64,000 nucleotides of DNA from assembly GCA_040218145.1 (NCBI GenBank), contig JAVJQK010000074.1, positions 1 through 64,000 of the forward strand. The letters run 5' to 3'. The position numbers and the translations under genes are program-made. The notes under the pieces are model-generated. The model was given only the letters and a program-made list of their open reading frames with translations, made no database searches and was not told where the DNA came from. The stretch is from Sandaracinaceae bacterium (GTDB lineage: Bacteria; Myxococcota_A; Polyangia; Polyangiales; Sandaracinaceae). Below are positions 26,290-36,224 of the stretch, in pieces (within the stretch, counting starts at the first letter, position 1; each line of letters begins with the position of its first letter).

Positions 26290-27468
26290 CTACTCGGCCG
26301 GCGGCGGCGTCGGGGCGGTCGGGCTCGGAGACGCGGGCCGATCTGGAGCCGGCCTCACCGGAGCTGGGGTCGGCGCCTCGGTCGAAGGGCCCTCCTCGGG
26401 TGCCTCGGGCGCGGGTGCCTCGGGCGCGGGTGCCTCGGACGCGGGTGCCTCGGACGTGGGCGCCTCTTCAGGCGCGTCCGGCTCGGGCTCCTGGCCGAGG
26501 ACCGTGCGCGCGTCCTCGATGAAGCCGGACGCCACGCTGGTCGGGATCCGCACCCAGCTCCGGGTGGTCTCGGTGCGCACGTAGTAGGCGTCGCGACCGA
26601 CCCGCTGCATCTCCACCTCGCCCAGCGGGCCGTCCTCGCCCCGGATCGCGAGCCGGAGCAGCGGCTCGGGGGCCTCGCTCACGTCGTCGAGGTCCGCGCC
26701 AGGGCGCTGATCCGGTCCGAGGTACTCCTGCACGCGCAGGCGCGGGTAGCGCTGCAGCCAGTTGCCGAAGAGCTCGTTGCGGCGGTCGGGCGCCGAGACG
26801 TCGACCCACTCGGCCCGCTGCGGATCGAGCCGGTTGCGCTGGAGCAGCGTGCGCTCCGCGCCCCAGCCGCTCACGGTCAGCCCCTCCACCTCGCTCCACT
26901 CGAAGGTGTGCAAGGCGCGCTGCATGAGCTGATGCTCCGCCGACTCGAGGGGCTGGACGCGGTCGCGGGCGACCAGGTAGGCCGGCCCGCTCTCGCCCCT
27001 CACGTAGCGGTCGCCGTTGCCGTACGCGCTGGCGCCGATCTGGAAGCTCGCGCTCCGCTCGCCGCAGCGAAGCCGGAGCGCCCCCTCGGGCTCGGCGAGG
27101 CCGACGTCCGCGAGCTGCTCCTCGCTCAGCGCGCCGAGGGAGCGGGTGGCGCGCAGGGGGGCGAGCTGCGCGAGGTAGGTCTCGAGCTCCTCGGAGCCGA
27201 CGAAGACCTGCGTGGTCGCCTCACCCTCCTCGGGGGTGCGGGTGACGGTCACCCACGCGAGGAGCTCATCGCCGTCACGGTTCAGCTCGACGGTGACCTC
27301 ACGCTCGCCGAGCTCGAGCTCGATGCGGCTCAGCTCGTCCGGATCACAGGCGAAGATCGTGACCTCGCCGGGCGCGGGCGCCGCCTCGTCGTCCGTCCAG
27401 ACGAGGTACGCGAGGGTCAGCCCGCCGAGCGCGAGGAGCAGATGGGCCAGAACGCTCTTGGTGTTCAT
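26290..27468 (-). CDS. DUF4340 domain protein of Gld-like ABC operon
   Basis: A 392-residue protein. A single N-terminal membrane helix (about 7-24) precedes a periplasmic DUF4340 region (about 35-335): FACDPDELSRIELELGEREV, TYLAQLAPLRATRSLGAL, FQIGASAYGNGDRYVR and SWVRIPTSVASGF. A Pro/Ala/Glu repeat tail (about 335-392) ends the protein. DUF4340 proteins are typically encoded after GldG-like proteins and the ABC permease and ATPase. The ATG at 27468 is 2 bp after the gldG-like stop, so this is the last gene of that operon. Confidence 0.85.
   Translation of the reverse strand: MNTKSVLAHLLLALGGLTLAYLVWTDDEAAPAPGEVTIFACDPDELSRIELELGEREVTVELNRDGDELLAWVTVTRTPEEGEATTQVFVGSEELETYLAQLAPLRATRSLGALSEEQLADVGLAEPEGALRLRCGERSASFQIGASAYGNGDRYVRGESGPAYLVARDRVQPLESAEHQLMQRALHTFEWSEVEGLTVSGWGAERTLLQRNRLDPQRAEWVDVSAPDRRNELFGNWLQRYPRLRVQEYLGPDQRPGADLDDVSEAPEPLLRLAIRGEDGPLGEVEMQRVGRDAYYVRTETTRSWVRIPTSVASGFIEDARTVLGQEPEPDAPEEAPTSEAPASEAPAPEAPAPEAPEEGPSTEAPTPAPVRPAPDRPASPSPTAPTPPPAE
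26401..26460. repeat. Four 15-bp tandem repeats in the DUF4340 tail
   Basis: Four consecutive units of TGCCTCGGGCGCGGG (the last two carry GGAC and GGACGT variants) encode the minus-strand pentapeptide repeat APxxA/E-P-E-A type. The array is a candidate for length variation between strains. Confidence 0.8.
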
Positions 27469-27470
27469 GA

Positions 27471-29573
27471 CTACTCCTCTTCCTCTTCGTCCTTGGCCGC
27501 CGCCGCCGGCTCCGGAGGCGCTGGAGGCGCGGGCCGCTTCTGCGGCGCCGGCTCCCGACCACCGCGGCGCGAGCGGCGCGTCATCCAGATGCCGGCGAGC
27601 AGCAGCGGCAAGGGCGCGCCGAAGCTCGTCGCGTAGAACCACGCCTCGTCTTCGTCGCGCGTGTGCTGGATGGGCACGTCCTCCTCGGTCTGGGTGGGCC
27701 CGAAGACCTCGTCCTCGCCGACGAGCCAGTTGAGCGCGTCCATCAGGACGAAGGCGTTGCCCTGGTTGCCGATCCACGCGTCGGTGATGAAGTCGCCATC
27801 CGCGACCACGACCGCGCGGCCCTCTTCGCCCTCGGCGTTGGGCACCGTCACCGCGGCCATCAGCTGGAACCGCGGATCGCTCGGCTCGCCCTGGTCCTGC
27901 GCGTGGTTGCCGTCCTGGTCGAGCCAGAACCCCGCCGCGGTGCGGATCGGGAAGGTGACCTCGACGCCCGCGAGCTGCGCCTCGCTCTCCGCCCGCTCGA
28001 GCGCGCCCGCCCCGTCGAAGATGCTCGCGACGCGCGCGCGGAAGCGGTTGGCGAGGGTCACGGTCGGGTGCGCGGAGTAGTGGTTCGAGTAGATGACCTG
28101 CCGATCGGCCTCGGTGCGCGTCCGCCGCACGTAGCTCTGCGTGCTGTGCAGCACCCCCTCCCGGAGGGAGAGCCCGAGCCCGGCCAGCAGCGGCGCGAGC
28201 TGGTGGTCGGCGTCCGGGTCGACGAAGACGAGCAGCCGCCCACCCCCTTCGACATATTGCAAGAGGCTCTGCGCCTCCTCCGGGAGGAACGGCTCGCGGG
28301 GACCGATCACGGCCACGGCGCGCGCGTCCTCGGGGACCTGGTTGGCGAGCCCCTGCGCGAGGCCGAGATCGCGCTTCTGGATGTTGCTGCGCCGGAGCGC
28401 CGCGGAGAGCTCGCTGAGGCGCGTCGGCGCCGGATCCCCGCTGCTCACGTCGGTGCTGCGCTCGCGGTGCCCGGTGGTGACGTGCAGGTCGCGGGGGCGG
28501 GTCGTCAGCTGGGCGAAGCGCTCCTGGAAGCGTCCGTCGAGCGTGCGGAGCCGGCTGCGCGCCGCCTCGAGGTCTTCGCCGATCTCGAAGCTCTCGGCCT
28601 GCTGGCCCTCGCCCTCCCCTCGCAGCAGCAGCACGAAGCCGTTGCCGCGCACGCGGTGCTCCCGCACCAGCTCGGGCGCCAGCGCGTGGTCCTTCACCTC
28701 GACGCTGAGCGCCTCCGACGCCGCGTCCAGCTCCGCGAAGTACGGGCGCAGCTGCTCGAGCACCTCGCTCACCTCGGGGTAGAGCAGCACCACCCGCACC
28801 GGCTCGTCGAGCCGCTCGACCAGCCGGACGGACGTCTCGGAGGGCCGCGTGGTCTTGAAGTAGGACAGGTCCCAGCGCTGCTCGCGCTCGTTCGTGACGA
28901 AGGCGAGGCTGACCACGAACACGAGCGACAGCGCGAGGCTCAGCCCGGTGCCGGCCGCGGCGCTGACGCGTCGGAGCTCGATCGCCTCCTCGATGGGCAT
29001 CAGCCGGTAGGCGCCCTCCATCGCGAAGAGCGCGCTCCCGCTGACCACGAGGAGCGCGACCCAGAGCGCGCCGAGGGCGCCGCCGGTCCGCTCGGCCGCC
29101 TCGGCCTCGAGGCCCATCCACGCGAGGCCCGCGTCGGTGCTCAAAGCGTAGAGCCCGAGCGCGGCGAGCACGCCGCCGGTCGCGATCGCGAGGCGGGTCT
29201 CGACCTGTCGCTGGTTGCCCTTCGAGCGCGCGAGCTGATGGCCGCGCCAGCCGGCCGCCGCCGCGAGGCATGCCAGGGCCAGCCCGCGCCACCACCAGAG
29301 CTGCTCGTCGGCGTCGCTGACGACGCGCTCCGCCACGAACAAGAGCGCGAGCCCCGCCGGCAGGAGGAGGCCGACCCAGAAGCTGCGCCGCACCTCGATG
29401 CGCGGCTGCTCGGGCTCCGCGCCCCAGCCGAGCACCTCCCAGCCTCCGTAGAGGAGGAGCATCAGCAGCAGATACGCCGCCGCGCCGAGCACGCCGAAGA
29501 GGCGCGAGACGAGCACGAAGCCGATCAGCGCGGGCGCGCCGACCAGCGCCTGGAGCTTTCGTCGACGATTCAT
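27471..29573 (-). CDS. GldG-like ABC transporter auxiliary protein
   Basis: A 700-residue membrane protein. Several N-terminal helices (about 10-230) are followed by a large periplasmic domain (about 235-655) of the GldG/ABC-type_uncharacterised family: EREQRWDLSYFKTTRPSETS, VRVVLLYPEVSEVLEQLRPY, VAVIGPREPFLPEEAQSLLQ, GGRLLVFVDPDAD and VVADGDFITDAWIGNQGNAF. A last helix and a Pro/Glu tail end the protein. The start at 29573 overlaps the permease stop as TGATG. GldG is needed for gliding in Bacteroidota; here only the family likeness is claimed, and no gliding role can be inferred. Confidence 0.85.
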   Translation of the reverse strand: MNRRRKLQALVGAPALIGFVLVSRLFGVLGAAAYLLLMLLLYGGWEVLGWGAEPEQPRIEVRRSFWVGLLLPAGLALLFVAERVVSDADEQLWWWRGLALACLAAAAGWRGHQLARSKGNQRQVETRLAIATGGVLAALGLYALSTDAGLAWMGLEAEAAERTGGALGALWVALLVVSGSALFAMEGAYRLMPIEEAIELRRVSAAAGTGLSLALSLVFVVSLAFVTNEREQRWDLSYFKTTRPSETSVRLVERLDEPVRVVLLYPEVSEVLEQLRPYFAELDAASEALSVEVKDHALAPELVREHRVRGNGFVLLLRGEGEGQQAESFEIGEDLEAARSRLRTLDGRFQERFAQLTTRPRDLHVTTGHRERSTDVSSGDPAPTRLSELSAALRRSNIQKRDLGLAQGLANQVPEDARAVAVIGPREPFLPEEAQSLLQYVEGGGRLLVFVDPDADHQLAPLLAGLGLSLREGVLHSTQSYVRRTRTEADRQVIYSNHYSAHPTVTLANRFRARVASIFDGAGALERAESEAQLAGVEVTFPIRTAAGFWLDQDGNHAQDQGEPSDPRFQLMAAVTVPNAEGEEGRAVVVADGDFITDAWIGNQGNAFVLMDALNWLVGEDEVFGPTQTEEDVPIQHTRDEDEAWFYATSFGAPLPLLLAGIWMTRRSRRGGREPAPQKRPAPPAPPEPAAAAKDEEEEE

Positions 29574-30294
29574 CAGCGCCACCTCTGGCCGGCGAGCACC
29601 TTCGTCGCCGCGAGCAGCGAGAGGTAGATGACGCCGAGGTAGAAGACCACGTCGCTCAGCTGCAGCAGCCCGCGCTGGAACGGCGTGAAGTGCTTGGTGT
29701 GGAGCGCCACGTAGGAGAGCACCTCCGTCAGCGGCGGATCGGCGATCTGCCCGAGCGGCCAGCAGAGCTCGAGCAGCCCGACGAAGAGCCCGCTCAGGAG
29801 CACGGCCAGGAACGGGTTCTTGGTGAGCGCGGAGGCGAAGGTCCCGACCGCCAGCGTGCTCGCGCCGAGCAGGATCATGCCGAGGTAGCCCGCGCCGATG
29901 TGTCCCCAGCTGACCTTGCCGTTGACGAAGATCAACGCGGGCAGATAGAGCGACATCAGGGTCAGCACGGTCAGGAAGATCAGCGCCGAGAGGTACTTGC
30001 CGAGCACGACCTCGCCCTCGCGGATCGGCGAGGTGAAGAGCAAGACGTCGGTCCCCGTCCAGCGCTCCTCGGCGAGCAGCCGCATCGAGAAGACGACGCC
30101 GCCGAGCATGGTCACGATGCCCGCCCAGTAGAAGAAGATGCGCAGGACGTCGCTCGAGAGCTGCGGCTCCTCGCCGATGGCGAAGGCGTTGAAGAGCAGC
30201 CCGTTCAGGAGCAGCACGCCCGCGGCGATGAAGTAGCCGCTCGGGGTGCGCAGGTAGCTCCCGAGCTCGCGCCTGATGATGAGGCCGACGTTGC

Positions 30295-30298
<4 letters not shown>
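29573..30298 (-). CDS. ABC-2 type permease (GldF-like)
   Basis: A 241-residue protein with six hydrophobic helices. It matches ABC-2/GldF-type permeases: IIRRELGSYLRTPSGYFIAA at the N-terminus, EERWTGTDVLLFTSPIREGE, and a VVLGKYLSALIFLTVLTL helix. It pairs with the ATPase upstream (ATGA overlap) and the GldG-like protein downstream (TGATG overlap). Confidence 0.9.
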
Positions 30299-31302
<1,004 letters not shown>

Positions 31303-31345
31303 GGGCTCCCCAACAAGACGAATCGTGCCGAAGATGGCGGTTAAT

Positions 31346-31382
31346 CACTCGCGGCGGACGGGTCAACCGTCCGCCGCGAGTG
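31346..31382 (-). terminator. Perfect 16-bp inverted repeat after the M23 gene
   Basis: CACTCGCGGCGGACGG and its exact complement are separated by GTCAA. The hairpin lies 40 bp after the M23 stop and 44 bp before the ABC ATPase start, both on the minus strand. There is no T-tract on the minus strand (ATTAACC follows), so it may be a terminator of the GC-rich type or an operator. Confidence 0.5.
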
Positions 31383-31422
31383 CTCGGTACCACGTTCTCC
31401 GGCTCGAGGGGAGCGCGTCGCC

Positions 31423-32337
31423 TCAGCGGCAGTCGGGCGCGACCCGGCTGTCGGAGCCGGTGTAGACGTAGGCGTCGCTCACGTAGCCGCTGCCGATGAA
31501 GTCCCAGATCCGCGTCGTGCCGTAGGTGCCGCGGATCCGCTGCCCGATCTTCTGGCATCGGATGCGCACGCGGGCGCCGTCTCGCACCGAGCCCACGGCG
31601 CGGTAACCGGTGCCGGGGCCCGCACGCACGGTCAGGGGCGCGCCGGCGGTGTTGACGCGACCGGGATGGCCGGTGGTGCCGCCGCCGCCCCCGCCGCCGC
31701 AGCGGTTCTGGCTGCGGTAGTTGCGGGTGCCGAAGAAGTGCGCGGTGCGGCCGTCGAAGACCGGGCTGATCGCGATGCCGTTGCGGCGCAGCTCGTAGTG
31801 GAGGTGCGGGCCCGACGAGCCTCCGGTGTCGCCCACCGTGCCGATGCGCTGACCCTGGCTGACCCGGGCGCCCACGCTCACCGCCTGCGAGCGAAGGTGC
31901 GCGTAGCGGGTGCGGTAGCCGTTGCCGTGGTCGATCTCGATCCAGCGGCCGTAGCTGCGGTTGCCGAGGTTCTCGCTCCGCGTCACCCGGCCGGCCGCCG
32001 CCGCGACGACGGGGTCGCCGATGTCGTTGCTGCGGTTGAAGTCGATGGAGCGGAGGGGGCTGTGGTTGGTGCGCGTCTGCCCCGCCCAGGTCTGCCCACA
32101 GGGGAAAGGCAGCTGGAAACGCGGCGCGCCGCCGAGCTCGAAAGACGCGGTCTCGGTGTCCTCCTCGCCTTCGGGCGCGTCGGCGGACGGCTCGTCGGCC
32201 GGCGGACCTTCGTCCCACCAGTCCTCGTCGGCGAGGCTGGTGGCCGGATCCGGGTCGTGCTCACCCACGGGCACGGCGCAGCCGGCGTAGGCGAGGGTCA
32301 GAGCGAGGGACGCGGTGAGGGTGTGGGTGCGAAGCAT
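31423..32337 (-). CDS. M23 family peptidase lipoprotein with SH3-like domain
   Basis: A 304-residue lipoprotein (lipobox AYAGC, Cys20). An acidic linker precedes an M23 peptidase domain (about 75-200): zinc ligands are suggested by NHSPLRSIDFNRSN (His, Asp) and GPHLHYELRRNG (His-x-His), with DIGDPVVAAAAGRVTRSEN between. After a Gly-run linker (GGGGGGG) comes a bacterial SH3-like domain (about 225-304; LTVRAGPGTGYRAVGSVRDG, then YVSDAYVYTGSD). This layout fits a cell-wall-binding endopeptidase that cuts peptidoglycan crosslinks. The ATG at 32337 gives the signal peptide; the frame continues upstream without coding character. Confidence 0.88.
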   Translation of the reverse strand: MLRTHTLTASLALTLAYAGCAVPVGEHDPDPATSLADEDWWDEGPPADEPSADAPEGEEDTETASFELGGAPRFQLPFPCGQTWAGQTRTNHSPLRSIDFNRSNDIGDPVVAAAAGRVTRSENLGNRSYGRWIEIDHGNGYRTRYAHLRSQAVSVGARVSQGQRIGTVGDTGGSSGPHLHYELRRNGIAISPVFDGRTAHFFGTRNYRSQNRCGGGGGGGTTGHPGRVNTAGAPLTVRAGPGTGYRAVGSVRDGARVRIRCQKIGQRIRGTYGTTRIWDFIGSGYVSDAYVYTGSDSRVAPDCR

Positions 32338-32407
32338 GTCCCTGCCCTCTGCAAGACCCGTGGCAACAGCGCGAATCGCGCCCGCGGGCCCGTCCGCCCC
32401 CGATTTG

Positions 32408-32497
32408 TGCGGACTCGAGCCCGCATCGGGTCTCGGCCCGGATCGGGGCGCGCGGGGCCGCGACCGGGTTCTGGACGGATGCGATCTGGAGTCCGCA
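32408..32497. other. Nested long hairpin between divergent genes
   Basis: The outer arms TGCGGACTCGAG (32408-32419) and CTGGAGTCCGCA (32486-32497) pair at 11 of 12 positions. Inside them CGCATC pairs with GATGCG, and GGTCTCGGCCC pairs with GGGCCGCGACC allowing one internal mismatch. The structure fills much of the 237-bp gap between the M23 gene (minus) and the barrel gene (plus). It could be a structured RNA, attenuator or cruciform. Confidence 0.45.
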
Positions 32498-32574
32498 GTC
32501 GGGGCCGAAGACCCGGCGCACGCGCGGCGCCGCTTCCCGCACGAGACGCTCCGTGGGAGGATGGGCCGGCCTCG

Positions 32575-33342
32575 ATGAACCGCCGGCTCGCGCTCCACGG
32601 TCTGATGGCCCTCGCTGCGCTGCTCGCCCGGCCGACGGAGGCGCGCGCCTATCTGATCGACCTGAACGACGCGCGGGTGGTCGAGCACGGCACGATGGAG
32701 CTGGAGCTGCAGCCGGTCGGCTACTGGCAGACCGTCGTGGGCGAGGAGGAGCACTACCTGGTCGCCCCCTCGGCCCAGATCTACTGGGGCTTCGGCGAGG
32801 GCTGGGACCTCCTCTTGTTGACGCGGGGCTGGGCGCTGCTCGACGACGTGCCCGACCAGAGTCGCTACGCGCTCCAGGAGCAGATGATCGCGACCCGCAC
32901 CCTGCTGGTCGACGGCGGCTACTCGAGCGAAGGCGAGCGCGACGGGATCAGCCTCGCGCTGCAGACCGGCCTGCTGCTGCCCGGCGTCGAGGCGGAGACG
33001 GGCTTCGGCGCGAGCCTCGCGCTCCTGTTCGCGCAGCGCTGGGACGCGGGCACGCTGCACCTCAACGTCTGGACCAACTTCACCCAGGAGCGGACCTTCG
33101 AGCTGTTCGTGGCCGCGGTCATGGAGGGCCCGGACGCGTGGCCGGTCGTGCCGACGATCGAGGTCTGGTTCGATCTCGACGACGGCGTGCCCATGCTCAG
33201 CGGGCTGGTCGGCGCGCTCATCCCCATCGGCGACGAGTTCGCGCTGCAAGGCGGCGTGCGCATGGGCGGATGGGAGGGCTGGCTCGACCTCGAGGTGCGC
33301 GTCTCGACGTGGATCTACTGGGACGTCTTCGACGCGTCCTGA
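32575..33342 (+). CDS. Outer-membrane beta-barrel-like protein, family not recognised
   Basis: A 255-residue exported protein; the signal peptide ends EARAY (about residue 25). The mature part is built of alternating aromatic and polar strands (HGTMELELQPVGYWQTVVGE, PSAQIYWGFGEGWDLLLLTR, AGTLHLNVWTNFTQERTFEL, WEGWLDLEVRVSTWIYWDVF), typical of an outer-membrane barrel without a plug. The start at 32575 is preferred over the out-of-frame ATG at 32561. No named family; transport or structural roles are unassigned. Confidence 0.65.
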   Translation: MNRRLALHGLMALAALLARPTEARAYLIDLNDARVVEHGTMELELQPVGYWQTVVGEEEHYLVAPSAQIYWGFGEGWDLLLLTRGWALLDDVPDQSRYALQEQMIATRTLLVDGGYSSEGERDGISLALQTGLLLPGVEAETGFGASLALLFAQRWDAGTLHLNVWTNFTQERTFELFVAAVMEGPDAWPVVPTIEVWFDLDDGVPMLSGLVGALIPIGDEFALQGGVRMGGWEGWLDLEVRVSTWIYWDVFDAS

Positions 33343-33423
33343 GTCAACGCACGGCCCCGCGGACCCCGCTCGCTATGCTCCCTCCTCAACCACGATCCCG
33401 CTCCATCGACGACGAGGAACCCC

Positions 33424-35040
33424 ATGGCGAACATCCCGACCCCCGTGAACGAGCCCGTCTACGGCTACGCCCCCGGATCGCCCGAGCGCGCCGAGCTGAA
33501 GAAGGCGCTCGAGGCGGTGGCCTCCGAGCAGATCGAGATCCCGATCGTGGCCGGCGCCGAGGAGATCCGGAGCGGCGAGACCGTCGACGTGGTGATGCCG
33601 CACGACCACCAGCACGTGCTGGCCAAGGCGCACGTGGCCAAGCGCGAGCACGTGCAGAAGGCCATCGACGCCTCGCAGAAGGTGGCCAAGAGCTGGGCCG
33701 AGACGCCCTTCGCGGATCGCGCGGCCATCTTCCTTCGCGCCGCGGACATGCTGACGGGGACCTGGCGCCAGAAGGTCAACGCCGTGTGCATGCTCGGGCA
33801 GAGCAAGACCGCGCACCAGTCCGAGATCGACGCGGTCTGCGAGCTCGCCGACTTCTGGCGTTTCAACGTCGCCTTCGCGGAGAAGATCTACGCCGACCAG
33901 CCCATCAGCGTGCGCGGCCAGTGGAACCGGATGGACCACCGCCCGCTCGAGGGCTTCGTGCTCGCGGTCAGCCCGTTCAACTTCCTCTCCATCTGCGCCA
34001 ACCTCCCGACGGCGGCCATCCTCATGGGCAACGTCGCGCTCTGGAAGCCGGCGAGCACCTCGCTCCGCGGCTGCTGGACGATGGTGGAGCTGCTCCGGGA
34101 GGCCGGCCTGCCCGACGGCGTGCTCGGCTTCATCCCGGGGCCGGGCCCCGAGCAGGGTGAGGCCGCGCTCGACAGCCCCCACCTCGCGGGCATCCACTTC
34201 ACGGGCAGCACCCCCACCTTCCACACGCTCTGGAAGGGCGTGGCGGAGCGCCTCGATACGTACCGCAGCTACCCGCGCATCGTGGGCGAGACGGGCGGCA
34301 AGGACTTCATCGTCGCGCACCCGAGCGCGGACCCGATGCAGCTGGCCACCGCGATCAGCCGCGGCGCCTTCGAGTTCCAGGGCCAGAAGTGCTCGGCCGT
34401 CAGCCGGGTCTACATCCCGAAGAGCCTCTGGAAGACGGTGAGCGAGCGCGTCGCGGCCGACATGGAGGGCATGAAGTACGGCGACGTGCGCGACTTCAGC
34501 AACTTCGGCGGCGCGGTGATCGACGAGCGCGCGTTCGACAAGATCACCGGCTACATCGGCGTCGCCAAAGAAACGGCGACGGTGGTGGCGGGCGGCGCGT
34601 CCGACAAGTCCAAGGGCTGGTTCGTGCACCCGACCCTCGTGCGCGTCGACGACCCGAAGCACCGCCTGATGCGGGAGGAGATCTTCGGCCCGGTCGTCAC
34701 CGCGTACGTCTACGACGACGCCACGCCGTGGTCCGAGGTGCTGGAGCTGGTCGACTCGACGTCTCCTTACGGGCTGACCGGCGCGGTCTTCTCACGCGAC
34801 CGCGAGGCGGTGCGCGAGGCCCTCGTCGGCCTGCGGCAAGCGGCCGGGAACTTCTACGTCAACGACAAGCCGACCGGCGCGGTGGTCAGCCAGCAGCCCT
34901 TCGGTGGCGCGCGCCAGAGCGGCACCAACGACAAGGCCGGGTTCCACTACAACCTGCTCCGCTGGGTCAGCCCGCGCTCCATCAAGGAGAACCTCCTGCC
35001 CCCGACCGACTGGCGCTACCCCTTCCTCGGCGAGGAGTGA
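33424..35040 (+). CDS. pruA: L-glutamate gamma-semialdehyde dehydrogenase (P5C dehydrogenase)
   Basis: A 538-residue enzyme of the aldehyde dehydrogenase superfamily that oxidises glutamate semialdehyde, derived from pyrroline-5-carboxylate, to glutamate with NAD+ in proline breakdown. It resembles the eukaryotic-type group 1 P5C dehydrogenases (ALDH4A1-like) rather than the PutA fusion. Catalytic residues are visible: Glu289 in VGETGGKDF and Cys323 in FQGQKCSAVSR. The cofactor-site and C-terminal segments AVSPFNFLSICANLPTAAIL and QPFGGARQSGTNDKAG are conserved. No proline dehydrogenase gene is adjacent, so the pathway partner must lie elsewhere. The gene converges on the tetraheme cytochrome gene with a 4-bp gap. 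Confidence 0.9.
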   Translation: MANIPTPVNEPVYGYAPGSPERAELKKALEAVASEQIEIPIVAGAEEIRSGETVDVVMPHDHQHVLAKAHVAKREHVQKAIDASQKVAKSWAETPFADRAAIFLRAADMLTGTWRQKVNAVCMLGQSKTAHQSEIDAVCELADFWRFNVAFAEKIYADQPISVRGQWNRMDHRPLEGFVLAVSPFNFLSICANLPTAAILMGNVALWKPASTSLRGCWTMVELLREAGLPDGVLGFIPGPGPEQGEAALDSPHLAGIHFTGSTPTFHTLWKGVAERLDTYRSYPRIVGETGGKDFIVAHPSADPMQLATAISRGAFEFQGQKCSAVSRVYIPKSLWKTVSERVAADMEGMKYGDVRDFSNFGGAVIDERAFDKITGYIGVAKETATVVAGGASDKSKGWFVHPTLVRVDDPKHRLMREEIFGPVVTAYVYDDATPWSEVLELVDSTSPYGLTGAVFSRDREAVREALVGLRQAAGNFYVNDKPTGAVVSQQPFGGARQSGTNDKAGFHYNLLRWVSPRSIKENLLPPTDWRYPFLGEE

Positions 35041-35044
35041 CGCG

Positions 35045-36223
35045 TCAATCGGGCGCGCCCTGGAGCGCCCAGGCATAGAGGAGGCGGATCTCCTCCGACG
35101 CGAGCGGCGGGAGGCCGAGCGGCATGCCGGGCGGCGCGTCGCTCGGCGGCGCCATGGCCGGCGCGAGTGGATCGGCCAGCACGCCGTTGACGTCGCGCGC
35201 CGCCTCCTCGTGCCGCCGCATCAGCCGCCACACGAGCGGCGGCAGCCCGCTGTCGTCGGGCGTGATCACCGAGCGGTGGGTTCCGTCGGGGAGGGTCACG
35301 CCGGCCCGCACCCCGTCGGGGCTCGAGAGGTCGAGCGAGCTGGGCGCGAAGCCGAAGGTGGCGTTCGCCTGGCCGTCCGTGTGCGCGTGGCAGTGGATGC
35401 ACGAGCGATCGAAGAGCCGGCGCACCTCGGCGTAGCGGACCGGCCGGCCGAGCGGCTCGAGCGCGCTCGCGTTCACCGTGCGCGGCGCCGAGACCGGGCG
35501 GCCCGGCTCGACCAGGAACAGGAAGTCGCGAATGAGGAGCGACTCCTCGTCGCTCAGCTGCGGGTGGGGCATCTCCGTGTTCGGGTCGAGACGCCGCGGG
35601 TCCCGGATCCACGCGAGCGCCACGTCGGGCGTCATGCGGTCACGGACGAAGCGCAGGTTCGGCGCCTCGAAGGCGGCGTCGCCGATCCGTCGGAGCGCGA
35701 CGGGCGGCAGGTGCACCCCGAAGTCGAGGTTGCCCAGCTCGTGGCAGGTCATGCAGCCCGCGCGCTCGAAGCTCGCGCGCCCCGCGGCCACGTTGCTCCG
35801 GGAGGGAGCGGGGGAGCGCGGCACCTCGACCTCTCCCGCGCGCTCACGCAGGAAGCCCACGATGAGGCGCGCGTCGGCCTCGGTGACGGGCAGCCGCGGC
35901 ATCGTCTCCTCCATGCGCGGCCGGACGTCGTGCGGGTTCTGCAGGTACGACACCAGGTAGTCCTCGCGGAGCCGGCGGGTGACGTGGCGGAGATCCGGGA
36001 CGTGGAGGTAGTGCTCGACGCGCGGCGCTCGCCCGAGCCCGCTGCGCTGCGCGCCCACCACCCGCTCGTGGCACCCGACGCAGCTCTGGCGACGGCTCAC
36101 GCGGACCCCGGGCACGACGTGGCAGCTCGCGCAGCCGTAGCGCTCGACGGCGGCGCGGCCGTCCTGCGCCGCGGCGGGCGTCGCGGACGCGAGCGCCAGG
36201 AGCGCGATGAAGAGGGCGCGCAT
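35045..36223 (-). CDS. Exported tetraheme c-type cytochrome
   Basis: A 392-residue periplasmic protein (signal peptide ending TPAAAQ, about residue 20) with four CXXCH heme-attachment motifs: CASCH, CVGCH, CMTCH and CIHCH. The spacing gives two N-terminal hemes close together and two further ones in separate modules, with NPHDVRPRMEETMPRLPVTE and WIRDPRRLDPNTEMPHPQLS resembling class I cytochrome c domains (PxMP-type distal Met regions). It may carry electrons in a respiratory or peroxidase-like chain; the partner is not in the window. It is co-transcribed with the TPR protein upstream (1-bp gap). Confidence 0.85.
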   Translation of the reverse strand: MRALFIALLALASATPAAAQDGRAAVERYGCASCHVVPGVRVSRRQSCVGCHERVVGAQRSGLGRAPRVEHYLHVPDLRHVTRRLREDYLVSYLQNPHDVRPRMEETMPRLPVTEADARLIVGFLRERAGEVEVPRSPAPSRSNVAAGRASFERAGCMTCHELGNLDFGVHLPPVALRRIGDAAFEAPNLRFVRDRMTPDVALAWIRDPRRLDPNTEMPHPQLSDEESLLIRDFLFLVEPGRPVSAPRTVNASALEPLGRPVRYAEVRRLFDRSCIHCHAHTDGQANATFGFAPSSLDLSSPDGVRAGVTLPDGTHRSVITPDDSGLPPLVWRLMRRHEEAARDVNGVLADPLAPAMAPPSDAPPGMPLGLPPLASEEIRLLYAWALQGAPD

Positions 36224-36224
36224 C

